Source: Burkholderia sp. 8Y
GTDB lineage: Bacteria > Pseudomonadota > Gammaproteobacteria > Burkholderiales > Burkholderiaceae
Length of the DNA: 64,000 nt
Direction of reading: 5' to 3'
Assembly (NCBI RefSeq): GCF_902506145.1
Contig: NZ_LR733520.1
Coordinates: 3,001,044-3,065,043, forward strand
Within the stretch, counting starts at the first letter, position 1. Every line of letters begins with the position of its first letter. The notes beneath the pieces were generated by a model that searched no databases, was not told the origin of the DNA, and saw only the letters and a list, made by a program, of their open reading frames with translations. Shown in pieces: positions 18,301 through 26,140 of this stretch. A program made the translations under genes and the position numbers.

Positions 18301-18925
18301 AAAAGCGCGACAGCGCCCAGCCGTACAGCCCGAATTCGAGCATGTCCGCCACGTTCGACGGATTCACCACCGGCATGTGCCACGCGATCATCGCCTGATC
18401 GCTCTGATGCGGCATGGACGACGAGACGCAGCCGTGGTCGTCGCCCGCCACGACGAGCACGCCGCCGTGCGGCGACGAGCCGTACGCGTTGCCGTGCTTG
18501 AGCGCATCGCCCGCGCGGTCCACGCCGGGGCCCTTGCCGTACCACATCGCGAACACGCCATCGACGGTGCGCTCGGGGTCGCTTTCCACGCGCTGCGTGC
18601 CAAGGACGGCGGTGCCGCCCAGTTCCTCGTTGATCGCGGGCAGAAAACGCACGTCATGCGACGCGAGCAGTTTCTTCGCCTTCCACAATTGCTGATCGAC
18701 CATGCCGAGCGGCGAACCGCGGTAGCCGCTGATGAAACCGGCGGTGTTCAGTTGCGCGGCGCGGTCGAGCGCGCGCTGCATCAACACGAGACGCACGAGC
18801 GCCTGCGTGCCGGTCAGAAAGATCCGGCCGCTCGTGGCGCTCAGGTTGTCGGCGAGTTGGTAGCCGGACAGCGCGGGTTCGTTGAGGCGAGGCGACAAGG
18901 CATCGGCGGGCACGCGTGCGTTCAT
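15347..18925 (-). CDS. Indolepyruvate ferredoxin oxidoreductase, fused subunits
   Basis: A 1192-residue single-chain enzyme joining the IorA- and IorB-like parts: an N-terminal pyrimidine-binding/TPP region with GYRGSPLG near residue 48 and MPHQSDQAMIA, a TPP domain with YFCSGCPHN and GGEGVDW, a 4Fe-4S-like cysteine region (EAVCEGCGDCG and CNKDYSCVNGFCP around 640-690), and a C-terminal gamma domain with VTGVGGTGVVTVGALI. It oxidatively decarboxylates aryl- or branched 2-oxo acids to acyl-CoA with ferredoxin as acceptor. Fused IOR is common in Burkholderiales aromatic amino-acid catabolism. Single gene, convergent with the EAL gene. Confidence 0.92.
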   Translation of the reverse strand: MNARVPADALSPRLNEPALSGYQLADNLSATSGRIFLTGTQALVRLVLMQRALDRAAQLNTAGFISGYRGSPLGMVDQQLWKAKKLLASHDVRFLPAINEELGGTAVLGTQRVESDPERTVDGVFAMWYGKGPGVDRAGDALKHGNAYGSSPHGGVLVVAGDDHGCVSSSMPHQSDQAMIAWHMPVVNPSNVADMLEFGLYGWALSRFSGAWVGFKAISETVESGSTVDLDALQTGWTAPEGFTPPPGGLHNRWPDLPSLNIEARLHAKLDAVRHFARTNSIDKWIAPSPRANVGIVTCGKAHLDLMEALRRLELTVDDLDAAGVRIYKIGLSFPLETTRLDTFVEGLAEVLVIEEKGPVVEQQIKDHLYNRVEGARPVVIGKTTQDGAPLLSALGELRPSRVLPVFAQWLARHKPALDRREKVVDLVAPQILSNIADAVKRTPYFCSGCPHNTSTKVPEGSVAQAGIGCHFMASWMERDTTGLIQMGGEGVDWASHAMFTKTPHVFQNLGDGTYFHSGILAIRQAVAAKANITYKILYNDAVAMTGGQPVDGSISVPQIARQVEAEGIALLVVVSDEPEKYEGHEDQFPRGTTFHHRSELDAVQRRLRETSGVTVLIYDQTCAAEKRRRRKKGEFPDPDKRLFINEAVCEGCGDCGVQSNCLSVEPVETELGRKRRIDQSSCNKDYSCVNGFCPSFVTLEGAKLKKADGQAFDPAELARRVDALPPPRAHLDQAPYDILVTGVGGTGVVTVGALISMAAHLEGKSASVLDFMGFAQKGGSVLSFVRVASEDALLNQVRIDTQQADLLLACDMVVGASPEALQTVRHDRTRIVVNAHAIPNASFVQNPDANLHADALLDKMRHAAGANAADALHTCDAQSLATRFLGDTIGANIVMLGFAWQLGLVPVSHGALMRALELNNVAVTANKLAFAIGRLAAADMRELDALASSAQLKRVSMADMPLADLIRDREERLLAYGGAKYVERYRSLIARASANEDVKRAVAITFYKLLAVKDEYEVARLHADPAFRAALAAQFEGTPGDAYTVKFNLAPPALSHGTPKKKTFGQWMWPVLGGLSKLRALRGTALDPFGRTLERRMERQLAKDYELTMQRALAGLDAGNAKDVAALAALFERVRGYGHVKLVSLAMVKRSERDIAARLGIEAATGDAVRASIEQMKGASSLKGIPVVVAK

Positions 18926-19166
18926 GGTTGTCTCGTTGTTCGTCTATGAGGCGATACGTCATTTTTTGTCATCGAACGCGGAATGTTTTTGCGCACTCGC
19001 TGCAATTCAGCAGGCATAGAGAAACGACGCATGCTTTTTCGGCCTAAACGGGAGAAATCTGCTCGATCTGGCGCGCATCGGCGTAAACCCGGACCCATGA
19101 CGCTCGCGTGACCGCAAGGATTGGGACTAACCTGATCGCTTCTGAAAACGAGAGAAAGCCGACGCG

Positions 19167-19805
19167 ATGAAACTCTTCTACTGGCCGAAGACGCGCGCTT
19201 TTCGCGCGCTGTGGATGCTTGAAGAACTGCGCGAGCCGTATGAACTGGCGTTCGTCAACATTCGCGCAGGCGCGCAGAACGAAGCCGCGTTCAGCCGCGT
19301 CAACCCGATGTCGAAGCTGCCCGCGCTCGACGACGGCGGCGTGCGCGTGGCCGAATCCGGCGCGGTGCTGCTTTATCTGGCGGACCGGTTTCCGGACGCG
19401 CGGCTCGGCGCGCCGGTTTCCGACCCGGCGCGCGGCCGTTTCCTGCAATGGATGTTCTTCACCGGCTCATGTCTGGAACCGGCGATGGCCGAGCGCATGA
19501 CCGGCGCGCAGGGCAACACGGTCAGCTTCGGCTGGGGCGATCTTTCGCGCGTCGAACACGCGATCGAAAGCGCGCTCGAAGAAGGGCCGTGGCTGCTCGG
19601 CGAACTGTTCACCGCCGCCGACATCCTGCTCGCGAGCACGCTGCAGATCGCGTTCGTCGCGAGGCTGATCGAGCCGCAAGGCGTGCTGTTCGATTACGTC
19701 GAGCGTGCGGTGGCGCGCGAAGGATACGAACGCGCGGCCGAGATCGACCATCGCGAGGCGGAGCGCCTCGGACTCAGGCCGCACCCGAAAGCGCCGGTGG
19801 ATTGA
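19167..19805 (+). CDS. Glutathione S-transferase family protein
   Basis: A 212-residue GST: thioredoxin-fold N-domain (about 1-78) with MKLFYWPKTRAFRALWMLEEL and the cis-proline/glutathione region NPMSKLPALDDGG ... AESGAVLLYLADRF, followed by an all-helical C-domain with GPWLLGELFTAADILLAS. Detoxification or isomerase roles are possible; the substrate cannot be read. It starts with a plain ATG 241 bp from the divergently transcribed IOR gene. Confidence 0.9.
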   Translation: MKLFYWPKTRAFRALWMLEELREPYELAFVNIRAGAQNEAAFSRVNPMSKLPALDDGGVRVAESGAVLLYLADRFPDARLGAPVSDPARGRFLQWMFFTGSCLEPAMAERMTGAQGNTVSFGWGDLSRVEHAIESALEEGPWLLGELFTAADILLASTLQIAFVARLIEPQGVLFDYVERAVAREGYERAAEIDHREAERLGLRPHPKAPVD

Positions 19806-19821
19806 GCGATCGCGCCGCCGG

Positions 19822-20067
19822 TCAGGGAAAGGCGCGCGGCTTCGGAATGCCCGCGCCAGCATCGATGTCCGCGACCGCGCGCACATGCGCCAGTTCGATG
19901 GCTTCAGTCGAAGTGGCAAGACCGTCGTCGCCGCCGACGGTCTTCCAGTCCTGCACGGCTTTGTCGAGATGACGAATCTCGTACTCGGCGTCCCAGCGCG
20001 GGCCCTGAAGCTCTATTGGCCTCACGTGGATGGAATAGACGCCATATAGGAAGACCTGGTCCGGCAT
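19822..20067 (-). CDS. Small hypothetical protein
   Basis: An 81-residue soluble protein of no family I recognise, with a beta-rich N-terminus (QVFLYGVYSIHVRPIELQG) and a central AEYEIRHLDKAVQDW segment. Codon use is like the neighbours. It lies 48 bp downstream of another small unknown gene on the same strand, and both contain short beta-strand patterns with internal Tyr residues, so they may be functionally linked. No signal peptide or membrane segment. Confidence 0.6.
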   Translation of the reverse strand: MPDQVFLYGVYSIHVRPIELQGPRWDAEYEIRHLDKAVQDWKTVGGDDGLATSTEAIELAHVRAVADIDAGAGIPKPRAFP

Positions 20068-20115
20068 GTCGCCTCCGATGCAGTGAGCGGCGCGCGCACG
20101 CCGCCTCGCCGCCAG

Positions 20116-20337
20116 CTACAGTTCGATTTCCCCGAGGATGCGGTGGGCGAGCGCCCGCGCTTCGTCGAGTGCTTCGTGCTCGTTCTCCGATGCGGCTTCC
20201 ACTTCGTAGAGCGTCGCGTCGGGCTGCTCGCCGTCGTCGCGGGAGAGCGAGACGAGTCCCTGAAACTTGCCTCCGTCGATGGCGCGCACGCCGATCGTCG
20301 CGGTGTAGATGCCTTTCGTGTAGGTCGTGTCTTCCAT
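20116..20337 (-). CDS. Small hypothetical protein
   Basis: A 73-residue acidic protein (MEDTTYTKGIYTATIGVRAID ... HEALDEARALAHRILGEIEL, shown in part) with strands followed by a C-terminal helix, the pattern of small double-stranded-RNA-like or HicB-like folds, but I do not assign a family. The ATG at 20337 has AGAGGC nine bases upstream; an in-frame ATG at 20379 lacks an RBS. Probably cotranscribed with the 81-residue protein downstream. Confidence 0.6.
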   Translation of the reverse strand: MEDTTYTKGIYTATIGVRAIDGGKFQGLVSLSRDDGEQPDATLYEVEAASENEHEALDEARALAHRILGEIEL

Positions 20338-20437
20338 GATGGATTCGCCTCTAGACAAGGACGCGAGCATGAAATTCATGCTAGCACGCGGCCACGCGCC
20401 GCGTGTGACAGCGGCGCGCGCAGCCTACGCGTAGCCA

Positions 20438-21349
20438 TTAGCCAAGCAATTCCTCGACCTCGTCCAGCGTCGGCGAATGCGCGCCCGAATGACGACACGC
20501 CGCCGCGCCCGCCGCCAGCGCGAACTTCAGATGCTCGGGCCAGCCGCCGTGGCGCGCCATCAGGCTATAGAGCAGCCCGCCGATGGACGCATCGCCTGCG
20601 CCGACCGTATCCGCCACCTCGATCACCGGCGGACCCGCGCTGAACGATTCGTCGCCGGCGTAGAGCGTCGCTTCCGCCGAGCCGCGCGTGACGAGCACGG
20701 TGGCTTGCGGGTTCATCGCGCGCAGTTGCGCGAGCGCGTCTTCCTCGGGAACGCCGCGAAACAGCATGTGCAGGTCTTCGTCCGACACCTTGATGAGATC
20801 GGCAAGGCCCGCCATGTTGCGCAGGATCGGCTCGTAGCCGTGTTCCATCAGATTCCGGTAGTTCGGATCGAAGCTGATCTTGACGCCATGCTCGCGCAGC
20901 TTCGCGGCGAGCGCGGCGAGCGTCGCGCCGAGCGGCTGTCGCACGAGGCTGATGCAGCCGAAGTGCGCCCACTTCACGCGCTCCATCCAGCCTTGCGGCA
21001 GCTTCTGCGGATCGAAGGCGAGATCCGCGCCGTTTTCGCCCATGAAGTAATAGGTCGGCGGCTGCGTCTTGTGAACGATGGCAAGCAGCGGCGGACGCTC
21101 GACGCGCTGCATGAAGCGCATGTCGAGGCCCGCGGCGACGCTCGCCTGCCAGAGGTCGTCGGAGAAATTGTCCGTGCCGAGCGACCCGGCGCTCGCGGTC
21201 GGCAGCCCGAGCCGGGCGACGGCGCGCGCGACGTTCCAGCCCGCGCCGCCCGGACGCGACAGCCAGCTCGCCTCGCCGGTGCGGATCAGATCAGTGAGGA
21301 TGTCGCCAGCGGAGACGAACTGCGGGAAAGTGGTGTAATCGGTTGCCAT
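20438..21349 (-). CDS. PfkB-family carbohydrate kinase (probable fructokinase)
   Basis: A 303-residue ribokinase-fold sugar kinase. PfkB signature 1 is covered by RPGGAGWNVARAVARLG (about 33-49), and signature 2 by DTVGAGDASIGGLLYSL near residue 250, with catalytic Asp in GAGD. The gene follows the AGE isomerase by 5 bp and ends the LacI-controlled operon. With mannose isomerase upstream, ATP-dependent phosphorylation of fructose to fructose-6-phosphate is the likely step (inference from context). The ATG at 21349 follows GGTAAGCAAG; an upstream reading to 21490 lies inside the AGE gene. Confidence 0.9.
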   Translation of the reverse strand: MATDYTTFPQFVSAGDILTDLIRTGEASWLSRPGGAGWNVARAVARLGLPTASAGSLGTDNFSDDLWQASVAAGLDMRFMQRVERPPLLAIVHKTQPPTYYFMGENGADLAFDPQKLPQGWMERVKWAHFGCISLVRQPLGATLAALAAKLREHGVKISFDPNYRNLMEHGYEPILRNMAGLADLIKVSDEDLHMLFRGVPEEDALAQLRAMNPQATVLVTRGSAEATLYAGDESFSAGPPVIEVADTVGAGDASIGGLLYSLMARHGGWPEHLKFALAAGAAACRHSGAHSPTLDEVEELLG

Positions 21350-21354
21350 CTTGC

Positions 21355-22632
21355 TTACCGTGAGTTGTGCGGCGAGGCGAGCGCGTTCAGCACTTTGTAG
21401 CACGCGCCCATCGTGTGATAGTCGGTCTTGCCGGCGGGACTTTTTTCGTCGCCGTATTTGCGGTTGTCGCACGTGAGAATGCGATACCACGCGCCGTACC
21501 GGTGATCGACGAAATGCGCCCAGCTATAGCGCCACAGTTCGTCGTAGCAGTCCCAGAAGCGTTCGCTGCCGGTGCGCGCGCCGAGGAGCGCCGCCGCCGC
21601 GAAGCTTTCGGCCTGCACCCAGAAGTACTTGTCGTGATCGCAGATGCTGTCGTCGGGGCCGAAGCCGTAGTAGAGGCCGCCGTGCCGGTCGTCCCACGCG
21701 CGGCAAAAGCCCGCGTCGAACAGTTCGATGGCGCGCGGCGCGAGCCACGGCAGCGCGCGATGGCGTTCGAGAATCAGCAGCAGCTTCGCCCATTCGGTCT
21801 GATGCCCCGCCTGAAAGCCCCACGGCCGGAAGATGTTCGAACTGTCCGATTCGTTGTAGTGCCAGTCCACGGACCAGTCGCGGTGAAAATGCTCCCACAC
21901 GAGTCCGTTCGACAGCCGCGCCTGCCGCAGCGTGATGTTGCCCGCAATTTTTTCCGCGCGGTCGAGATACAGCACGTGGCCGGTCGCCTCGTATGCCGCG
22001 AGCAGGGCTTCGGTGGCGTGCATGTTCGCGTTCTGCCCGCGATAGTCCGAAAGCTGCCAGTCAGGCGTGGCTTCGTCGGCGTACAGACCCGCTTCGGCGT
22101 CCCAGAAGCGGCGGTCCATCAGCGCGAAGGTTTCGTCGATCATGGGCCGCGCTTCGTCGATGCCCGCCATGGCCGCATGCGCACACGCAAGCAGCACAAA
22201 GGCCATGCCGTAGCAATGGCGCGTGCCGTCGAGCGTGCGTTTCTGGCCGTCGCGCCATTCGATTTCCCAGTCGTAGCCTTCGTGCGCGGCGTCCCAGTGC
22301 GCGTCGCGCAGGAAACGGAACGCGTGCCGGGCGTCATCGAGGAACTGCGCATCGCCGAAGTGGCGATATGCCATCGCGTAATTGAAGACGAAGCGTGTAC
22401 TGCTGACGAGGTGGCGCGTCGTGCGGTCGTAGACGGTGCCGTCGTCCTTGAAGAAATGGAAGAAGCCGCCGGACGGATCGCGGCCGGCCGGCGCGTAGAA
22501 GGCGAGCGTGTCGCGCACGTGCGACAGCAGGAAGTCGCGGCTGCGGAAGTCGATTGGGCCTTCCATCTGTTCCGACGCCGGCGCGTTCCCGGAAGCGACG
22601 GCGGCGACGGCGGGGGAGGCGGTCATGTTCAT
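21355..22632 (-). CDS. AGE-family sugar isomerase (probable D-mannose isomerase)
   Basis: A 425-residue (alpha/alpha)6-barrel protein. STRFVFNYAMAYRHFG, RGQNANMHATEALLAAYEAT, FRPWGFQAGHQTEWAKLLL and KYFWVQAESFAAAALLG carry the conserved His, Glu and Trp residues of N-acylglucosamine 2-epimerase/YihS-like isomerases. The GHQTEWAKLL form resembles D-mannose isomerase and YihS (mannose-fructose, sulfoquinovose) more than renin-binding 2-epimerases. The Ala-rich 24-residue N-terminus is poorly conserved and may be an over-long start. Overlaps the LacI gene stop by 4 bp; fructokinase follows. Confidence 0.87.
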   Translation of the reverse strand: MNMTASPAVAAVASGNAPASEQMEGPIDFRSRDFLLSHVRDTLAFYAPAGRDPSGGFFHFFKDDGTVYDRTTRHLVSSTRFVFNYAMAYRHFGDAQFLDDARHAFRFLRDAHWDAAHEGYDWEIEWRDGQKRTLDGTRHCYGMAFVLLACAHAAMAGIDEARPMIDETFALMDRRFWDAEAGLYADEATPDWQLSDYRGQNANMHATEALLAAYEATGHVLYLDRAEKIAGNITLRQARLSNGLVWEHFHRDWSVDWHYNESDSSNIFRPWGFQAGHQTEWAKLLLILERHRALPWLAPRAIELFDAGFCRAWDDRHGGLYYGFGPDDSICDHDKYFWVQAESFAAAALLGARTGSERFWDCYDELWRYSWAHFVDHRYGAWYRILTCDNRKYGDEKSPAGKTDYHTMGACYKVLNALASPHNSR

Positions 22633-23648
22633 GGCGTGCGGATGTCCTTTTTCGTGCCCGAACTCGCGCGAGCGATGAACTCCACGCTCATCAGCGAATT
22701 GGCCTGATCGGGCTGGGTCGAAGGATCGTCGAGCAGCAATTCGACGCCCCGCCGCCCGAGTGCTTCCTTGTCCACGGCGACCGTCGAGAGCGGCGGCGAG
22801 CTGTGAGCGGCGGCGGGAATGTCGTCGAAACCGACGAACGCGATGTCTTCCGGCACGCGCAGACCGTGCGCGAGACAGACGCGCATGGCCGCGAGGGCCG
22901 CTGCATCGTTATAGGCGAAAACCGCGTCGGGCAGCGCATTGGATTGCGCGCGCGTCTCGGCGATGAGACGCTCCATGGCGTCGGCGGCGGCCACGTCGGC
23001 GGGCACGCCGGCCTGCGCGTTGATTTCGAGCGTCGGATCGAAGAGCAGGCCGGCGTCGAAATACGCCTTGCGATAACCGAGCGCCCGCTGCGCGATACTG
23101 TGATGCGCGAGCGATCCGCCGATAAACGCGACGCGCCGCCGTCCGAGCGCGAACAAATGCTGCATGGCGAGCGCCGCGCCCTTTGCGTTGTCGATGTCGA
23201 CCGAGCGAAAGCCGGGCGCGCGCAGGTCGATGAGCACGATGGGCCGCGCGAGCGATTGCAGATGCGCGAGCAGTTCCGGCTCGACGAAGCCCGCGACCGC
23301 GATAGCGTCGGGCGCATGCAACCGCATCTGCTGCGCGAGGTCTTGCGTGGGACCGGCGGTGAGCACCGATGGCACGAGACGGCGCTCGCGGCACGCCTCT
23401 TCGAAGCCGTGCAGCACTTGCGAGAAAAACGGGCTGACGGCGAAGTTGTTGTGCTGCCGATGCAGCAGAAAGGTCACGCGGCGGATGCGCGTGCGCAGCT
23501 GCGCGGAGTCATAGCCGAGGCGCTGCGCGACTTCGACGACGCGCACGCGCGTGGCTTCCGAGAGACCCGGCTGGTTCTTGAGCGCACGCGAAACGGTCCC
23601 GATGGAGACGCTCGCCGCCCGTGCGACATCGCGGATGGTAGTGGCCAT
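22629..23648 (-). CDS. LacI-family transcriptional regulator
   Basis: A 339-residue repressor with an N-terminal HTH (TTIRDVARAASVSIGTVSRAL, split here) and hinge LGYDSAQLRTRIRRVTFLL, then a periplasmic-binding-protein-like sugar domain (about 60-339). It is the first gene of the isomerase-kinase operon and overlaps the isomerase start (ATGA), so it very likely controls this operon in response to a hexose. Two copies of the motif TTGTWTAGTAAAA in the upstream region are candidate operators. Confidence 0.93.
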   Translation of the reverse strand: MATTIRDVARAASVSIGTVSRALKNQPGLSEATRVRVVEVAQRLGYDSAQLRTRIRRVTFLLHRQHNNFAVSPFFSQVLHGFEEACRERRLVPSVLTAGPTQDLAQQMRLHAPDAIAVAGFVEPELLAHLQSLARPIVLIDLRAPGFRSVDIDNAKGAALAMQHLFALGRRRVAFIGGSLAHHSIAQRALGYRKAYFDAGLLFDPTLEINAQAGVPADVAAADAMERLIAETRAQSNALPDAVFAYNDAAALAAMRVCLAHGLRVPEDIAFVGFDDIPAAAHSSPPLSTVAVDKEALGRRGVELLLDDPSTQPDQANSLMSVEFIARASSGTKKDIRTP

Positions 23649-23707
23649 CGTGTTTTTCTCTAGGATGAAGCGGAGCGCACGCAGAATGCGAGCGCCTTGG
23701 GGCGCGA

Positions 23708-23809
23708 TTGTATAGTAAAAGCGGGCCGCGACGCGTTCTGAATTGCCTAGAGGAAACCACTAAGCCTTTGTGCAGAATGCTTTGCGGTCTATGTGGTTGT
23801 TTAGTAAAA
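23708..23809. promoter_or_regulatory. Paired operator-like motifs upstream of the LacI operon
   Basis: TTGTATAGTAAAA (23708-23720) and TTGTTTAGTAAAA (23797-23809) differ at one base and are 89 bp apart, upstream of the LacI start. Outer bases (GTTT...AAAC in the distal copy) form an imperfect inverted repeat. An upstream pair fits looping repression by the LacI protein; inference only. Confidence 0.45.
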
Positions 23810-23929
23810 CGGTGCGAATGAATGGCGCGGCGCGGAGTGCAACGAGGCGATGCATGATGCCCGACGCCCGAACCTAGGCTACGCCCGTGCTTGCGAACTG
23901 AACGCCAACCTCACGCCTTTCACCGCCGC

Positions 23930-24712
23930 TCATATCAAGATCACTTCATAAGGCCGCGTCAGCCGCGCAAGCACATGCTCCGCCAAAACCGCCGCCTGCC
24001 CCGTCGCCGTGTCCGGCTCCAATTGACTGCGGAACGCCTGCACGGCTCTCAGCTTGCGGGCATGTGTCGCTTCGTCGAGCACGATCCTGCGGGCGCGGCT
24101 CCACGGTACACGCGTATCGTCGGGCGACGCCCAGTGCCAGGTGCAGAGCGGCACCTCCACGAAAGCCAGCCCAAGCGAAGCGGCGGTCGAGAAGGCCGCG
24201 CGCCCGACCGCTTCGTGGTCCGGATGCCCGTCGTGACGCCAGGTCGCGAAGACGATGTCGTCGGGCTGCAAATGCTTCTCCAGGTAGCCCGCCAAGTCCG
24301 GCTCGATCTCATCCGCGCTGCCGTGTCGCAGCCCGAGTCTTGCCACCTGCACGTTTCGCAGGTGCAGCCGCTGCAATGCCTCGCGCGTTTCCATCGGGCG
24401 AACGGCGGCCAGGCGCTCTGGGGTCCACGCGGTGGAATTCGGGTGACTCGCGGTGCCGTCCGTGACCGCGACGATCAGAAGATTCCTGCTCGTTTCCGAT
24501 AGCAGTGCGAGCAATCCGCCCGTGCCGAGCACTTCGGCGTCCGGGTGCGGCGCGACGACGACCGCGCGTGCGCCGGGCGGCACGAGATCGCCCGGATGCA
24601 CTTCCGGCAATGCGCCGAGACGCCCCCAACTCTGCCATGCGGCTTCCGGCGTGCCGTGGGCGGAAAGCTCGTCCTGAGGCGCCGGCGTCACGCGCGCTTT
24701 CAGTGTAGCCAT
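23930..24712 (-). CDS. PIG-L family deacetylase with altered metal motif
   Basis: A 260-residue LmbE-like protein. The first motif reads VVVAPHPDAEVLGTGG where the family norm is HPDDE: the general-base Asp is kept but the second Asp, a zinc ligand in MshB, is Ala. The second motif WRHDGHPDHEAVGRA keeps the distal His ligand. The family removes N-acetyl groups from GlcNAc-type sugars. The strong RBS AAGGAGAGC favours the start at 24712 over 24748. Whether the enzyme still binds zinc, through water or another residue, is open. Confidence 0.85.
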   Translation of the reverse strand: MATLKARVTPAPQDELSAHGTPEAAWQSWGRLGALPEVHPGDLVPPGARAVVVAPHPDAEVLGTGGLLALLSETSRNLLIVAVTDGTASHPNSTAWTPERLAAVRPMETREALQRLHLRNVQVARLGLRHGSADEIEPDLAGYLEKHLQPDDIVFATWRHDGHPDHEAVGRAAFSTAASLGLAFVEVPLCTWHWASPDDTRVPWSRARRIVLDEATHARKLRAVQAFRSQLEPDTATGQAAVLAEHVLARLTRPYEVILI

Positions 24713-24744
24713 GAAATGCTCTCCTTCTTCATTCGCGCGCGGAC

Positions 24745-24870
24745 TCACTGAGGCGCCGCGACGCGACGCGCGTCATAGCCGACGCGGCGCGCGCAATCGC
24801 GCGATGCCGGATGGTCCGAATGAGCGGCTCCTGGCAGCATGAGTTCATGGATGACTGGCGCGCTGTTCAT
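24745..24870 (-). CDS. Possible small ORF upstream of the PIG-L gene
   Basis: A 41-codon frame (MNSAPVIHELMLPGA ... ARRVAAPQ) starts after GGGGAAAG and stops 32 bp before the deacetylase start on the same strand. No family is recognised, and Arg/Ala-rich composition is what GC bias alone gives. Could be a leader peptide or nothing. Confidence 0.2.
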   Translation of the reverse strand: MNSAPVIHELMLPGAAHSDHPASRDCARRVGYDARRVAAPQ

Positions 24871-25062
24871 GGCTTTCCCCGTGGTCGCGTATGTGATGTG
24901 ACCGCAGTGTGGCAAGCCACGTACCCGCGCGATACTCGGCCCAACGGCATAGGCACGAGCGTCTGACCACCAGCATTCGATGTCCTCATGATGCTGCTCA
25001 TGGGCAGGTTATCTTGCCTATGCCGTTCGGCCGAGTCGATCTTGCGTGACGCCTGCGCTCAA
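24871..25062. other. Intergenic stretch without recognised features
   Basis: Between the PIG-L region and the YfeH-like gene's terminator. It probably holds the deacetylase promoter, but I cannot point to convincing -35/-10 boxes, and I see no repeat or RNA. Confidence 0.35.
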
Positions 25063-25091
25063 ATAACGAAAAGGCCGCACGAGGCGGCCTT
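25063..25091 (-). terminator. Intrinsic terminator of the YfeH-like gene
   Basis: Perfect 8-bp stem AAGGCCGC (25071-25078) with GCGGCCTT (25084-25091), loop of five, followed on the minus strand by TTTTCGTTAT. It lies 30 bp past the transporter stop. Confidence 0.8.
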
Positions 25092-25120
25092 ATCACGAAG
25101 CGGAGTGAGTCATGCAGCGA

Positions 25121-26140
25121 TCAACGGCGAGCGGGTGCCCCGACGGTTTTGCTTTCCCGTACGGGTTCGGCGGCGGTCCGGCGCGAGCCCCAACGCTGCG
25201 CGAGCACCGCGCAGACCATCAACTGAATCTGATGGAAGAGCATCAACGGCAACACCACGGCACCCACCGCGTGCGACGCGAAGATGACCTTCGCCATCGG
25301 GATGCCGGACGCGAGGCTCTTCTTCGAGCCGCAGAAGATGATGGTGATTTGATCCGCGCGGCTGAAGCCGAGGCGTTTCGCGCTGAACGCCGTGATAAAG
25401 AGCGCCGCCGCCAGCAGAATAATGTTCACGACGAGCAGCCCCGCCAGCGCGGACACGGGAATCGAATGCCAGATACCTTCATTCACCGCTTCGCTGAACG
25501 CCACGTAGACGACCAGCAGAATCGAACCTTGATCGACGAACTTCAGCACAGGCTTGTGCCGGTCCACCCACTTGCCGATGGCGGGCCGCAGCAATTGTCC
25601 GGCAACGAACGGCACCAGCAATTGCAGCACGATATTGCCGACGGTGTGCCACGGAGAGCCGGTGGTCGCGCCGTGATTGCTCACGAGCAGCCCGACGAGC
25701 GCGGGCGTGATGAATATGCCGAGCAGACTGGACGCCGACGCGCTGCACACGGCGGCCGGCACGTTGCCCTTGGCCATGGACGTGAAAGCGATGGACGACT
25801 GTACCGTCGACGGCAACGTACACAGGAACAGGATTCCGGTGTACAGCGCCGGGGTGACGAGCGGGCTCAAGAGAGGCTTGAACGCGATGGCGAGCACCGG
25901 AAACATGACGAAAGTGCTGAGCAGCACGAGCAGATGCAGGCGCCAGTGCGTGGCACCCGCCACAATCGCTTCGCGGGACAGCTTCGCGCCGTGCAGGAAA
26001 AACAGCAGCCCGATGGCGATGTCGGTGATCCAGTTGAACGCGACCGCCGCATTGCCGCGGCACGGCAGCACGCTCGCGATGATGACCGTGCCGATCAGCG
26101 CCAGCGTGAAATTGTCAGGAAGGAGTTTGGGCCGTGCCAT
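25121..26140 (-). CDS. Bile acid:sodium symporter-family transporter (YfeH-like)
   Basis: A 339-residue membrane protein with about ten helices: DNFTLALIGTVIIASVLP, FNWITDIAIGLLFFLHGAKLS, LHLLVLLSTFVMFPVLAIA and the crossing-helix motifs CTLPSTVQSSIAFTSMAKGN and FCGSKKSLASGIPMAKVIF. These match the SBF-like/YfeH branch of the BASS superfamily. Substrate in this branch is not established; bile acids are unlikely in such a bacterium. Start at 26140 is preferred (an in-frame alternative lies at 26155), since either adds only five residues. Single gene with its own terminator. Confidence 0.87.
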   Translation of the reverse strand: MARPKLLPDNFTLALIGTVIIASVLPCRGNAAVAFNWITDIAIGLLFFLHGAKLSREAIVAGATHWRLHLLVLLSTFVMFPVLAIAFKPLLSPLVTPALYTGILFLCTLPSTVQSSIAFTSMAKGNVPAAVCSASASSLLGIFITPALVGLLVSNHGATTGSPWHTVGNIVLQLLVPFVAGQLLRPAIGKWVDRHKPVLKFVDQGSILLVVYVAFSEAVNEGIWHSIPVSALAGLLVVNIILLAAALFITAFSAKRLGFSRADQITIIFCGSKKSLASGIPMAKVIFASHAVGAVVLPLMLFHQIQLMVCAVLAQRWGSRRTAAEPVRESKTVGAPARR

